Shown here: positions 25,201 to 37,400 of the stretch, piece by piece | How positions within the stretch are numbered: the first letter of the stretch is position 1 | Layout: each line of letters begins with the position of its first letter | DNA from: Yamagishiella unicocca | Lineage: Eukaryota > Chlorophyta > Chlorophyceae > Chlamydomonadales > Volvocaceae | Length of the DNA: 64,000 bases | Direction of reading: 5' to 3' | NCBI GenBank assembly: GCA_003116995.1 | Contig: BDSL01000044.1 | Coordinates: forward strand, 620,001 to 684,000 | The notes under the pieces: model-generated | Database searches by the model: none | Told to the model about the DNA's origin: nothing | Seen by the model: only the letters and a program-made list of their open reading frames with translations | Translations under genes and position numbers: made by a program

Positions 25201-27899
25201 ATGAAGCGGTGCGACTCCGCGGCGCAGGCCCACCTCGCAGCCCGGGGCGGGATGAGAGTGGAGACCCGGCTGGACCACCTGGACCGCGCCGACCTGCACA
25301 GCCTGTCCATCATGCACACCACGGGCGAGATGGCGGCGGCGACGCCCGACAGGGAGTTCATCTTCCCTCTGTGGGAGTACGGATCAGACCTGCCGGACTC
25401 GGCCTGGCGCCAGGTTGGTCTTGGGTTGGTATGGGGCCCGTGGGGTTGGGGTTGGGTTGGTGGGGTTGATATTGGGTTGATGCGGTTGGTATGGGGTTGG
25501 TGTGGATGTGGGGAACTGGCCTTCCCGTTGTTCTGGGGCATCACCGACACCACCACCTATTTCACCTCCACCTGCCGTACAGGTTCTTCGCTGGATCGCC
25601 GTACCAGGCATCCTCATCGGCGTGGCCATGCTGTTCACGCTCCAGGAGCCCCGCCAGCAGGCCGCCGCCGCCACCGGCGCCGCCGGCTCTTCGGCTCCGC
25701 CGGCCGCCGTCGTCCTGCCCAAGTCCGCGCCCATCGGCGCCGCCGCGTCGACCGTGACGCCGCCGCCGCTGGCTGCCACCGCCGACGCCGTGACGTCTCA
25801 CTCCGATAAGTCGGCCGCCGTCGCCGCCAGCGCGGCGGCGGCGGCGAAGCCGCAGGCCGCCGGCGGTAGCGGCAGCGGCATCTGGGCGCTGCTCCGCTCC
25901 CCGGGGTTTATGTCGGTGACGCTGGCGGCGGCGCTCAACGACGTCGGGTCGTACGCGCTGATCGCTTGGCAGTCCACGTTCTACGAGCGGGTCTATGGGC
26001 TGTCCTCGGCGGCTTACGCTCCCGTGCTGGCGGCGCTGCTGCCCATTGGTGGCATCATCGGCGGCGTGGGTGAGCTCCCTTCAGAGCCGCAGAGCGCCCC
26101 ACCTGCCGCCACGCGCCTGTTGGGCCTCCCAAACACGGCGTCATGCCGCGCCCGCTTGCCGTGTCCCTCGCTAGGCGTGTTGCTCATTTCGAATTACCAC
26201 ACCGCGTTTCGCCTTTCATGTAGCTACCTGTGTGGTTCGCTCCTCACGTGTCCCAGCCGAGGCCCACCATTCGCCGCGCTCTGAGGCCTCTTCTCCACTC
26301 CGCCATCCGGTCCTCTCCCCCCCCGAAAGCTTCGCTATCGCCCTGGCTCCCGGCCTCGGTCTCCCGCAACCGCAGACCCCGCATTCCCCACTACGCCCCC
26401 ACTCAGGTGGCGGCTTCCTGGCGGATCGGCTGAGCCACACCGGGCGGCGATGGTGGGTCACCGCCGGCGCCACCTGCCTCGCTGCCCCCTGCCTGGCCGC
26501 GTCCTTCCTGGCGCCCACCCCGGAGCTGAGCTACGCGGCGCTGGTCGTGGGCTTCGCACTCAGTGAGATGTGGCGCGCCCCCTCGGCGGTGATGGCCAGG
26601 TGAGGAGGGTGCCAGGCCCACAGGGTGTTTTTTCGTCGTACCAGGTTGTTTGCCTGGGGCGGCTGGTTTCGGGGCGCGTTCTGGGGCCCCTCACGAGGCG
26701 GTGGTGGCGTGCCGGGGGGCGCGATGTCGTGGGGGCCGCCGCTGCGTGGTGTAAGGAGAGCGGGAATCCACCAGCACAACACACCACGCTGACTAGGGCT
26801 GTCGCATTTACCGAGCTTCCACGCTGAGAGAAGCTGCGGAGCCGACGCATCAACGTGTTCCTTCTGTATGTATGGGGAAGCGTGGGCGACGCGCTCTAGC
26901 GAGGGCACCTCCAGCCTCCGATTTTCAATGCCGTTCGCAGCCTGTCCCATGGGTCGAACGAGCGAGGGCACCTCCCCCCGTGGCGCTGTCGCCGGTTGCT
27001 GCGTCTCATGTGGCAATCACGCGTCCCTAAGCTACCCCCGTCCCTGGTCGTAACCTTGCCTAATGCACCCACCATCGCCCTCGGCTCACCCTCGCAGGGG
27101 TATCGCCCCGGCCAGCATGGGCTCCACCGCCTCCGCCCTGTACCTCTGCGTCAGGAACCTCGTCGGCGGGCTGGGGCCGCTGCTCGTTGCGGGCTGCATC
27201 GGAGGGATCGGCCTGCAGAAGGCCATGCTGGTGGTGCCGATCACGTTCCTGGGCTCGGGGATCATATTCGCCAAGGTGGGGGAGGGAGGAGAGGAAAGAC
27301 CCGTGGATGCCCGAAAAAAACGGTTAGAACAGACGTTTTGAGAGGCATGCTGGAGAACTGGGTTGGGGATGCTATAGCCGAAGGTCGTAACAAGGTGGGG
27401 GGGGAGGAGAGGAAAGCCGCTCATCGAGGAGGATACGTTGCGACGCTAGTTTGTAGTTGCGTGTTGGGGAGAAAGCGGGTTCAGCTTTGCTTGCTGGTTC
27501 GGTGGTAGGCAGGGGGCCGGCGGGCGTTACTCCAGGGTGGGTTGCCGTCGTTTGAGGCCTGGGCGGTACGGATCTGGGGATCCACAAAGCGCTTGAAAAT
27601 TGGTACGCAACGCAGCGCGGGGTGGGTCAAGGGAGGGGTCGAGGGACGGATTGAAGGGAGGAATGAGCTTGTGACATGCTCGCCCAGAGCCGTCGCGCCA
27701 TCGAACGGCTGGTTTTCGGAGCCTGACTTCGCGGATCCCATCCGTCAATGCGGGTGTGGTGACCCTAGTCACCATCGGCTATCGGCTCACTGGAAGCACG
27801 TACTAAAAGGCGCCTTCCTGAAACGTGCCACCGTACGCGCAGGCTGAGAAGCTGTACGACGCCGAGATGGCGACCATGACAGCAGACCAGAAGTCGTAA
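22296..27899 (+). CDS. MFS transporter, Spinster-like, with long N-terminal extension
   Basis: Predicted major facilitator of unknown substrate; the closest family by memory is Spinster-like (lysolipid/sphingolipid) or a related algal MFS_1 group. Firm exons: 22296-23339, 23663-24016, one ending at 25413 (start about 25201-25250), 25583-26069, 26407-26599, 27098-27275, 27843-27899. Something between 24016 and 25201 is probably a further exon (for example around 24240-24460) that I cannot fix. The first in-frame ATG is 22296. About 300 residues of Ser/Thr/Ala/Pro-rich sequence precede helix 1 (WALALLSISYIHMATTGFALP), which might hold a targeting signal. Then GLLADRMSRPKLLAAGLALW (loop 2-3 motif), RWIAVPGILIGVAMLF after a long loop, a second Ala-rich loop, ALNDVGSYALIAWQSTFYER, GGFLADRLSHTGRRWW, and NLVGGLGPLLVAGCIGG. 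The last exon codes for only 18 residues (AEKLYDAEMATMTADQKS). Confidence 0.8.
25442..25465 (+). other. G-quadruplex-type G tract in MFS intron
   Basis: GGGGTTGGGGTTGGGTTGGTGGGG has four runs of at least three G with loops of 2-5 bases, directly downstream of the 25413 donor, within a longer GGTTGG-rich stretch (25414-25520). Confidence 0.6.
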
Positions 27900-30800
27900 G
27901 CGGCGAGGGGCTACTGCTCGGCAGCGTACGCCGCAGCGAACACAGGGTGGCTGGGTCGTTGATGCGGAGGGGCGCGGGTTCTTGCATGCACGGCATTGGC
28001 GGTTGATCGTTGGGATACAGGTGCGGGCAGCCGTTGCCGCCGCAACAGGATCAAGGGCCCCTGCACGGGGCGTGTGTGTGTATCTGCGTGTGTGTGTATG
28101 TGCGTGTGTGCGTGTTTCGTACAGATATCGTCGCGAGCATGCGCCCATCTGTGGAACTGCACGAGAGGTGTGCGAGTGAGCGTGTGCTCGTGTCGCGTGT
28201 ATCGTGTTGGTGGAGTGTTGGTGCGGTAATTCGTTCCTCGCGGCGGCGCCGTTGCCGGGTGAGATGATGCCGCCTTGTATGCCATTTGTGTACACTATTT
28301 GATTCCCGTTTTTTCCAGGCGACGTGGACTTTGCAAAGCCTTTGCAACGGCCAGGGTTTTGCCTAAACTGCTTTTCCGGCAACATGGGCACCGGTGGGGC
28401 GTCCGGAGGAGGGTTTTGGCGGGGAGGTTATTTTTGCAGGCATTGACGGACGGTGGTGGTGGTGTGGTGGTCGCCGTCGTTGTTGTGGACGGGACTCGAT
28501 CGAGGGTCCTGCGAGCTGGCGCGGGAGTGGCTCGGTCCGGCCTAGAGCCCTCGTGTGAGGCTTCGTCCATTGCGTACACAGGTTCAAATGCCTTCCGACA
28601 CAAACGATGGTTGACCCCCACCGCGAGGTCCGTTTGGGTGAATATATCAGTATAATAACACGTCGTCGTTGGTGTTGTTAGTTAGTTGTGGAGCCGACTG
28701 TTTTCGGGTGATCTTTCCGGCGGCGGCTTCGTGCAGCTCCTGGCGGTGCTGGCGCACGGTCCTGCTCCATCCCTTTTGCCCTGCCGTTTTTCGACGGTTC
28801 AACGCCACAATGAAGGCGAGATAGGTACAGTTTCGCAATCGTGGCACCGTTTGCCTCCCACACATTTGGAGTGGCAGGCAGCGGCCGGGCCCCATTTCCT
28901 GACCGGCTACTCTGGCGAAGTGTTTTATGAGCTGCTCGAGCGCATTGGGCGCGTCGGCCGTGCGCGCATGACATATAGTGTCGTACAGAGTCCGAACCAA
29001 CTCGCTACAACTAACCTGTTCCGTCGATCTGCGCCTCGGCTGTTTATCGGAATTGCGGGGGGGGCCGGGGGGGCTGTCGGGCTGACAGCTCAGTAGCGGC
29101 TGGGAGTGTGTTTGTGTGTGCTTGCTTAAGCCTGGGTTGTTTGTTTTCGCAGCCTTGCCGAAGAGCCACGCGGATCATGATCTGGAACCTGATCGGGCGG
29201 GATTAAGGGAGGGGCTGACTGAAATGTGTTGGTGGAGAGACGGGGAGATCTACACCGCCCGTCGTAATCGCGCGGGAACAGAGGGACCCGGCATTTCGAA
29301 ACCATCCGTTGCGCCAGCTTCGAGGTTATTGCAGGCATGAAAGCTGTGTGTTGTGTGGGTGAGCTAGAGTTGTTGTGGCTGGTATTGCCTATGATGCGGC
29401 GTTCGAGGGCTGGGGGTTGAGGAGAGGGGGAGTCCGCGGTCGCGTTTTTAGGCAGGGCGCCGGTCGGCAACGCCTGGACGGCATACGGGCTCAACCCCTC
29501 CTTGCCCAATGTGGAAGACATGTAGATGGCGCCTCGGCGCCGCGCGCCGGAATTCCGCGCGTGTCGACGTTCAGTGCGGCTGGCTCTGTCCGCCCGAAAT
29601 GGCTGGGAGGCAGCACAATTTGCGTTTGGAGTGGTTGGGACAGCACGCTCCTCCCCGACGACCTATGACATTAGGAGACCTATTTGTTTGCTGTTTCATT
29701 AACGGCGTCCACGTACAAGTCGATCCGGTGCCGAGTGCTGCGGCTCCGGCGCGGCTCTCGGTCTGACACTACTTTTCACGGGACCCAGTTTCGGTGGCTC
29801 CTTGTGGATCGACAGCTGGCCCAGCGGCACGGCGTGCGATGGTTGAGTTGCTGCAATTGCTGTGAGAGGCTGCGCATCGGACCCGTTGCAAGGCTCGGTC
29901 TGACACCCGCCGTGCATGACTCTCTTACAATTATTATTTCCAAGAACTTGAATAATACGTCTCGCGGTTGTAACATGAGCAGACGGTGTCGTTGGGATAG
30001 CGCTGGCGTGCTATGTTGGGTGTCCTCTTCGTGCATGCACTGGCATACGGCGGGTACTGTGCCGCGATGACTCAGGCGAAGGCTTGCCCTGGTAGAGATG
30101 GGCGGCTCCAGTCAGTTTCGACGGCAGAGCCGTTACGGACTGGCATAGTCACAACGCAAGGGGATACCGGTGGATGCAACTAAAACTGGATAGACAAGCA
30201 CTACCGTAATACCGTATCGGCCGTATACACTGCCTTCGGCTTGGACAGAGATGCGTGCACGCGTCAGAATCCGAAGAGATGCATGCACGCGTCAGAATCC
30301 AAAGAGACGCGTGCACGCGTCAGAATTCGAAAATGCAGGGAATAAGAGGGGATGGTGTGCGCTGACAGCGCAACAGGGCACAGCTGGGAAGAGCAGGGTC
30401 GCCGCCGCGCTTCCCGGGATTATTATTGGCGTGTCCAAGGCCCCCACTTGCCAGCTCGACGTCCTTGTTTATGACGTACCTTGCTTCCATCGTCAACATG
30501 TCTCACAGGCCCCGTCCACCCCCTTCACTATCTGGGATTTGGCAGTGGCTGTGCTCGTCAACAGTTATGTGCCGCTGCGGGCCTACGGCGGCAAGCAGCG
30601 CTGTGGCGTTAAGCGAGCAGCATAATTTATCGGAGTAGTAGACATGCCCAGAATCACCAGCAGACAGATTGGCACTGGAGGTTTGGCAGGGAGCGAGAGG
30701 CAAAGATGACGCGGAGTGTGCCTCGTCAGTTGAAACATGTACACATACGTTTCGGTCTGTGTTGCCAAAATTGCCGAAATTCTCTCCTCTGCGTCGTGGC

Positions 30801-31453
30801 GTTACCAGCGAAAACCTTTCCCCTGTGTCGTACAGTGTACCGTCACTTGCTGCTGTACTGACATTTCACGTTTCCAAGCACTTTGCGTCAGTTTGGTAGG
30901 CTAAAAACGCGCAAATGACATGCGGCGTTTGGCTAGGTATACTCGTGGCATTTATGCAACTTTCGTATCGCAACTACCCGTATTCATCCTTGCTGAAAAC
31001 ATACTCAACGCTCAGTTGGGTTTTTAACACGTCTAGCGACTGCTTACTATAGACGCGTTTCTATATGTTCTATTAATTGTCTACGTTCGCACTGGAGGGC
31101 TGGTTGACCTGCCCTTTGGCGCTCGATCCGCGCCATGAAATGGTTTGCCTTAAGGAGGCCATAGGATGTTTAAAGGCAGCTCACGGGTCTGCCTCTTTGG
31201 GTAAGAGCTATTTTTGGCGATAAGCTGTGTACAGCGGGCTAACCCATACTGTTGAGTGCGGTTCCAGGTGTTTTGGCGCGAAGTTACGGCTTTCAAGCGA
31301 TGGTGGACAGCGGTATGGAACGATTGGCCGCCCAGGTATGCTCTGCCTGGTGGGAATTCATGTCGATCATCATCGAAGCCGCTTTAGGCCGCCACCTCGC
31401 TCTCGCTAAACGCTCAAGTAAAAGCTAATCTACTCTGCATAAACATCCTGCAG
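27900..31453. other. 3.5-kb intergenic region
   Basis: No gene I can support. It contains GT-rich sequence (28067-28115), several open frames of 60-135 codons without recognisable content, and the 28-bp triple repeat at 30250-30333. A TGTAA at 29969-29973 is 2 kb from the MFS stop and probably too far to be its poly(A) signal. The missing 5' exon(s) and promoter of the kinase gene should lie in the right-hand part. Confidence 0.45.
30250..30333. repeat. 28-bp tandem repeat, three copies
   Basis: Units at 30250-30277, 30278-30305 and 30306-30333 share TGCACGCGTCAGAAT with 1-5 differences each. It lies about 1.1 kb upstream of the first recognised kinase exon. Confidence 0.9.
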
Positions 31454-34400
31454 GCCAGGCAGTTGGCGCTTCCGGGGGCGAACTTCCAACGACTCGGGCT
31501 GCGGACGCAAGTCCTGCCACAGTTCCATCCAGCACGGTGAGGGGCGCCAGCGCAAAGCCTCTCCTGGATGGCCAGGGCAAAGCATCTCTGTCGGCGCAGT
31601 CGCAGGGTGGTGATGGCCCAGGGGACCCTCAGCAAGGTGACTGTGCGCCAGCGGAGGCGGGGCTTCACCCAGGCCCGGAAGCGCCTCCACAACAGGGCGA
31701 GGTGCAACCCGCAATGCCGTCAGCTGCTGCGCAGAAACAACCCCAGCAGCATCCAGCGCAAGAGCAGAATCCTCAAGTACAGCCGGCAGCTGTATGGCGG
31801 GAAGTCGACGAATTGGATCCCAGGATCCGGATACCTTTCAGGGAGATCACCCTGCACAAGGTGGGTGGCCGTACGGACAAGTATTGGGTTTCGGCTCGGG
31901 ATATTTCAGTTCCTTGTGGACACGGTGGCATGCGTCAGCACCGTTGAGGTGACGTCCCGTCGTGCAAAAGGCACAGATCCCAACCTGTGTACCGTCACAA
32001 CAGAGTTATGAGTGTGCGCGATGGACGCCGTTGGAGGAAGTGGTGTTCCTCCAGGGGCATGGCGCTGCGATTTCTTTGCGTGTAAGGGGGCAGGAAAGTT
32101 CCAGGTCCCCGGGAGGGGCGCGCCATGAGGCTGCATGAGTAGCCCACCGTGGTCCATGCGTGTGTCCGTGACCAACTGTTGCGGTGCACATCCAGCCCCA
32201 GCCTCAAGCGCGCCATGTGGCCGCGCCAAACACGAGCCCCTAGCACGGACCTTAGCTGTGCCGTTGGCACGGCGCCACGACCGCGTCGCGCGAGTGCACT
32301 CAGCATCACTTCTTCTGCCACCATGTCTTCACCGGCGCCGCCGCTGCATGTGCTAATCTGTGCATTATTTACAAAACCTGCCCTATTACGATAACTGTAT
32401 GTTGTATGTTGTTGTATGTTGTTCAAAAACTACTACCCTGTGTGTGCGTGCGTCAAGGTCATTGGCAAGGGCACCTTCAAGACGGTCTATCGCGGCTCTT
32501 GGAACAACACCCACGTCGCTGTGGTCGCAATGCGACGCGGGGGCTTGGTGACTGAGGCGCGCTTGCTGCAGCGCCTCTCCATACACCCCAACCTGGTGCA
32601 GCTCTACAGGTATCCTAGCTGGGCATCCCTTGGGGCTGTGGTCGATTTGTCGGTGAGGGCGCCGTAGTGGTGGTACCAGTACTCATGGTGGTGGCGGGGT
32701 CCTCTGGATGTGCTCATGCGGCTGCGGGTGTGGCGGCGCCGACTGCACGGCCTGGACGCACATGTCGGACACGAGGCGATTCGTTTTGGTACGCGGGGTG
32801 TTGCCCTTACAGCATCGTCTGGAGTCTCAGTCCCAAACGACCCGATCCCGGCCGCCGCTGCCACCCCAGGTGGAGCACCGACGACGCGGGCAATGAGTAC
32901 CTGGTGATGGAGCTGCTGCAGCTGGGCTCGCTCGATGCGGTGCTGCGGTCCATTGGGCGCCAGCTGCTCACGCAGACGAAGATGACCCTTGTCGAGCAGG
33001 CAGGGTGCTCGTGGGGCCGGGGCGAAGCGGGGCGGGTGTGGGTCTGGTCGGGCACGGATGTGGGTCGGGCACCGATGTGGGTCGGGCACCGATGTGGGTC
33101 GGGCACGGATGTGGGTCGGGCACCGATGTGGGTCGGGCACCGATGTGGGTGGGGTACCGATGTGGGTCGGGCACGGATGTGGGTCGGGCACCGATGTGGG
33201 TCGGGCACCGATGTGGGTCCGGCACCGATGTGGATGGGGCACCGATGTGGGTGGGGCACCGATGTGGGTGGGGCACCGATGTGGGTGGGGCACCGATGTG
33301 GGTCGGGCACGGATGTGGGTCGGGCACCGATGTGGGTCGGGCACCGATGTGGGTCGGGCACCGATGTGGGTCGGGCACCGATGTGGGTCGGGCACGGATG
33401 TGGGTCGGGCACGGATGTGGGTCGGGCACCGATGTGGGTCGGGCACCGATGTGGGTCGGGCACCGATGTGGGTCGGGCACCGATGTGGGTCGGGCACCGA
33501 TGTGGGTCGGGCACGGATGTGGGTGGGGCACCGATGTGGGTCGGGCACCGATGTGGGTCGGGCACGGATGTGGGTCGGGCACCGATGTGGGTCGGGCACC
33601 GATGTGGGTCGGGCACCGATGTGGGTCGGGCACCGATGTGGGTCGGGCACCGATGTGGGTGGGGCACAGGTGTGGGTCGGGCAGGGGTGTGGGTCGGGGC
33701 AGATGCAGGAGCACGCGTCGGCAACCTCACCGTCGCCGTCTGCACTCGCCAACGCCTCCCTTCCTCCCCTCCTCCGCGTGCCTGCCTGCGTCTCCCAGGT
33801 GGTCTCTGCCTGCGTCGAGCTGTCCCGCGAGGGGCTGGTGCACCGGGACCTGGCGGCGCGGAACCTGCTGGTGAAGAGCCTGGAGCCGCCCCACATCAAG
33901 CTCGCTGGTGGGTAGGGGAGAGAGGCGCGGGCCTGATGGCACCGCCGCCAGCAAATGCGTTACATTTCTTCTCCGGGGCTGGTTTAGGTTGGCCACGATT
34001 CAGGGTGCGCCCTCACATCTCTCGTTTGGACAAACCTGGCGTGGCGCCTTGGGCTCTGGTGCTGGTCTGGGCTCGGACCTGCGATCTTGGGGACTTGGGT
34101 GAGACGCTAAGTGCACCCCGCCTTGCTTTGCCCACCACCGCCGCTGACAGACTTCGGGCTCGCTCGGCCGGCGTTCCCTGGAGCTCCCGCCGCGGGCCCT
34201 AATGCGCCCTCCGGTCGGATGGGCCCCACCATCCCGGCTCCGGAGCCGGCGCCCCTTGCGGTCGCCGCAGCGGATGCACACGAAGGGCAGCAGCCATCAC
34301 CGCAGCCGCAGCCAGCCGCGCCGCCGGCGCCACCGCGGCCGGCATCGCCCTACGGCAACATTGTGCCGGTAAGCACATGAGGAGCACGCGCTGCTGTATC

Positions 34401-37400
34401 GGGTTTGCGCGCAACGCTCCGCGGCCACCTAGTGCAATGTTCATCATCAAGTTGGCGGCTGAAACATTCAGCCGGCGACGCTCCGCGTCTAGATCGTGAT
34501 AGCCACTGTTATGTGATGGCCACTATTATGTGATGGCCACCTGTATTTAGTGGCAACCGCTATTTGATGGCAACTGTTATTTGACGGCCACTGTTATGTA
34601 ATAGCGCGTACTGTTGAGGGGCGATCAGCAACACATACATGCCTCCGCTCGGGGTGCTCCTTGTATGTTGTCCGTCGACTCCACACGCCAATACGACCAC
34701 ACGTCGGGTTGCATCCGCCGCTGTTTCACAGAGCATGCCGCGACTAGTGATGCTCACGTTGACACTGCTTCTGGTCCCATTTATGGTGCTCGTATTGACA
34801 CTGCGCCTGGTCCCGTCCATGGTGCTCATGTGTCGATCCGTTTCCTCTTCCTGCTGCTACCGTCGTGTTGCCTCCAGGCGCGCTGGGCGGCGCCCGAGGT
34901 GCTCTCCGGGGCCCAGCCGAGCGAGGCGGGCGACGTGTGGAGCTTCGGGGTGACTTGCTGGGAGGTGCGCCGGCTGCTGGGGCGGGTTGCGCGCGTGGGG
35001 TCCGCTGTGTGGACGTGCGTCTGCTTGATACCCGCTGGTGTCCGTCGGCGTCTGCCGGCCGGCCCTGCTTGGTACCCGGTCCTCGGTGTCTGCCGGCCCT
35101 GGCTGGCCGGCCTGCTGGCGCCAATATGTGCCCACGCTTCCGCAAGTGTTTGGGCGTCGCATGGCGCACTCCCCCGTGGGTGCACCGCCCTTTCGGATGA
35201 TACTTGGCACCAGCACCTCCTCGCCGCTGCCCGCCTTGCGATACTTTGCTTCGTAGTACCAACACGTGCTTCATCGCTGTCCGCCTTGCAGATCTTTGCG
35301 AACGGTGCCGAGCCGTACGCCACGCTGACCAACGGACAGGTGCGCCATGGGTCGAGGGAGGGACCCATGTGGACCCAAGGCGGTGCGCGCCTGTCCCTCC
35401 GCCCAGCCCCAGCCCCACCTACCGGCGCTCCAGACTCGCCCGGCCCTGCCCGGCAGCCGCCATGCCCCATGCGCGCCGCCATGCGTTGTGCCGTGGTAGA
35501 AGTTAAGGACAGCACCCTCCTTTGAACAGTTGACGTCCACCCTCTCCGCCTCGCTACCGCACTGCGCCCGATCCTATGACACGGGTTCCTTGCCGCAGCC
35601 TGCCTGCCCCCCTTGTCGCCGCCCTTCCTGACTCCCTCCGCACCCTGCCCCTTGCCAACACCGCGCCGTTAGGTCTTCCTGGCGGTCCAATCCGGCTACC
35701 GGCTGGACCGCCCGCGCGGCTGCCCCCTGGAGCTGTGGGAGCTGGTGCTGCAGTGCTGGTCTGAAGTACCCACCGCGCGGCCGCGGTTCGACGCCATCGC
35801 GCAGACATTACGCGGCTGGCGGGAGGCGTACGTGCAGCAGCAGCAGAACGCACCGCCGAACGCCTCGCCACAGGGGACGGCCTTCGACACCTTCAACAGG
35901 GCAGGTGCAGCAGGAGGAGGAGGCGCACCGGCCGGGGCCGCCGCGGACGCAAGCGGTCAGACGCCCGCTGAGTCGTTGTCTCCGAATCTAGGCGGCGGCC
36001 GCCGCTGGCGGCCCATGCCTACGGTGGGCGTCCTCAGCGCTGGAGTCAACGACGCCCGCCGGGGGCGTCATGGCATCGGCGGCGGCAGGGAGTACCGGTC
36101 TCAGGGTCCGGCGGCCATGGGGGGTCCCGGGGCCTCGTATGGCATGGCTGGCAGCGGTGCGGGGGCCAGTACGCGCGGCAGCGGCAGCGGTGGTTTTGGA
36201 GCGTTGGTGGCTGGGTGCGCGCACGGCCTGCTGAACACGCACATGTCCTTCGACGTTAACGACCCGCCCATCACGCCCGCCTACACCAGCGGGTCCAGCA
36301 TCGGCCTCGCATCGATCGGTATGTCCAGGGAGCACCTGTACCACTTGGCCGCAGCCATCGGGGCCGCAGCCATCGGCCGCACTACGGTGCCGCCAGCGGA
36401 GCTGTCGCCGGCTGCGCCCGCGGGGCGACAGGGCATCTTTGGGATGTCGGCCGAGAGCGGCGCAAGGCAGGCCTCGACGCCAACCAACGACTTACAGAAG
36501 CGAGCCGCCACGGCTGGCGGCATGGGCGCGATGCCCGGCGGCGGATCACCCCGCACCGGCTCGGGCATGCACGGCAAGACCGCCAACTCGGCTGAGGGCG
36601 TCCCGTCCCTGACCACGCAGAGACAGTCCTCGATGCAGCAGAACAGCGGCGGCATGCGGACAGGTGCCCGCAGGTCCGCGGGCAGTGGCGGCGGCGGCGG
36701 CGGCGGGTCCCTGGACGCGAGGCAGGATAAGCCCCACCGGCTGCGCCGGCCTTCCAGCAGCACCACGGAAATCGCCCATGGGATGAGGCAGGCAGGCGCT
36801 ATGCAGGTGCGTCGATGAGTGCAAGTAGGGAGTTCGCCTTATCGTACCCTATCTGCGTCAGCCAAACGGTGTGTGTTGCTGTTGCTATCGTCGGCCACCA
36901 CGCTGATGACAAGCAAAGGACGGATAGCAGCAGTGCCTGGCATGCTTTTCGAAGGTGCTTGGACGTCTGTGGGCTGTCTTGGCGTGCGTGCTTTTGCTTC
37001 CGTTGCTCGTTAACTGTTACGGTGCGTGAACACAGCACGATCGAAGCCTCATCAACGGGGGCCGCAGGCGTTGCTTGATGGCCGCCTGGTCACTGTTGAA
37101 CAGCCGTAAGCACGTGCGCCTGTTCCCCCCCACACACACTGCCGTTACCGGTCCTTTAATTGTGCCCCCCCCCACACTGCCGTTACCGGTTCTTTAATTG
37201 TAACCCCCACACTGCCACCTGCGCTTTTGTTCTTGTCCCTTGCAGAGTCCAAGCCTAAGCCCAGCTGCCACGACGGCCCCTAATGCGGCTGCGGCAAGCC
37301 GCGGTTTCCCATCGGCCGATTCCACGCTCAGGCAACCGTCTGCAACCTCTCAGCCGCAGGCCGTGGGGGGTTCCCTCTCTTCTGGCCAGGCGCCCAGCAC

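Noticed and set aside
28051..28391. His/Thr-rich antisense frames near 28.1 kb
   Set aside because: They arise from a GT-rich simple sequence and carry no domain or splice continuity.
32604..33899. Possible CRISPR array at the 17-bp or 36-bp repeats
   Set aside because: Repeats are head-to-tail with no unique spacers, and the genome is eukaryotic.
32604..33915. Very long open frames on both strands (up to about 510 codons) across the 33-kb repeat
   Set aside because: They are produced by the stop-free 17-bp minisatellite. Kinase exons ending at 32999 and starting at 33799 show the array is intronic.
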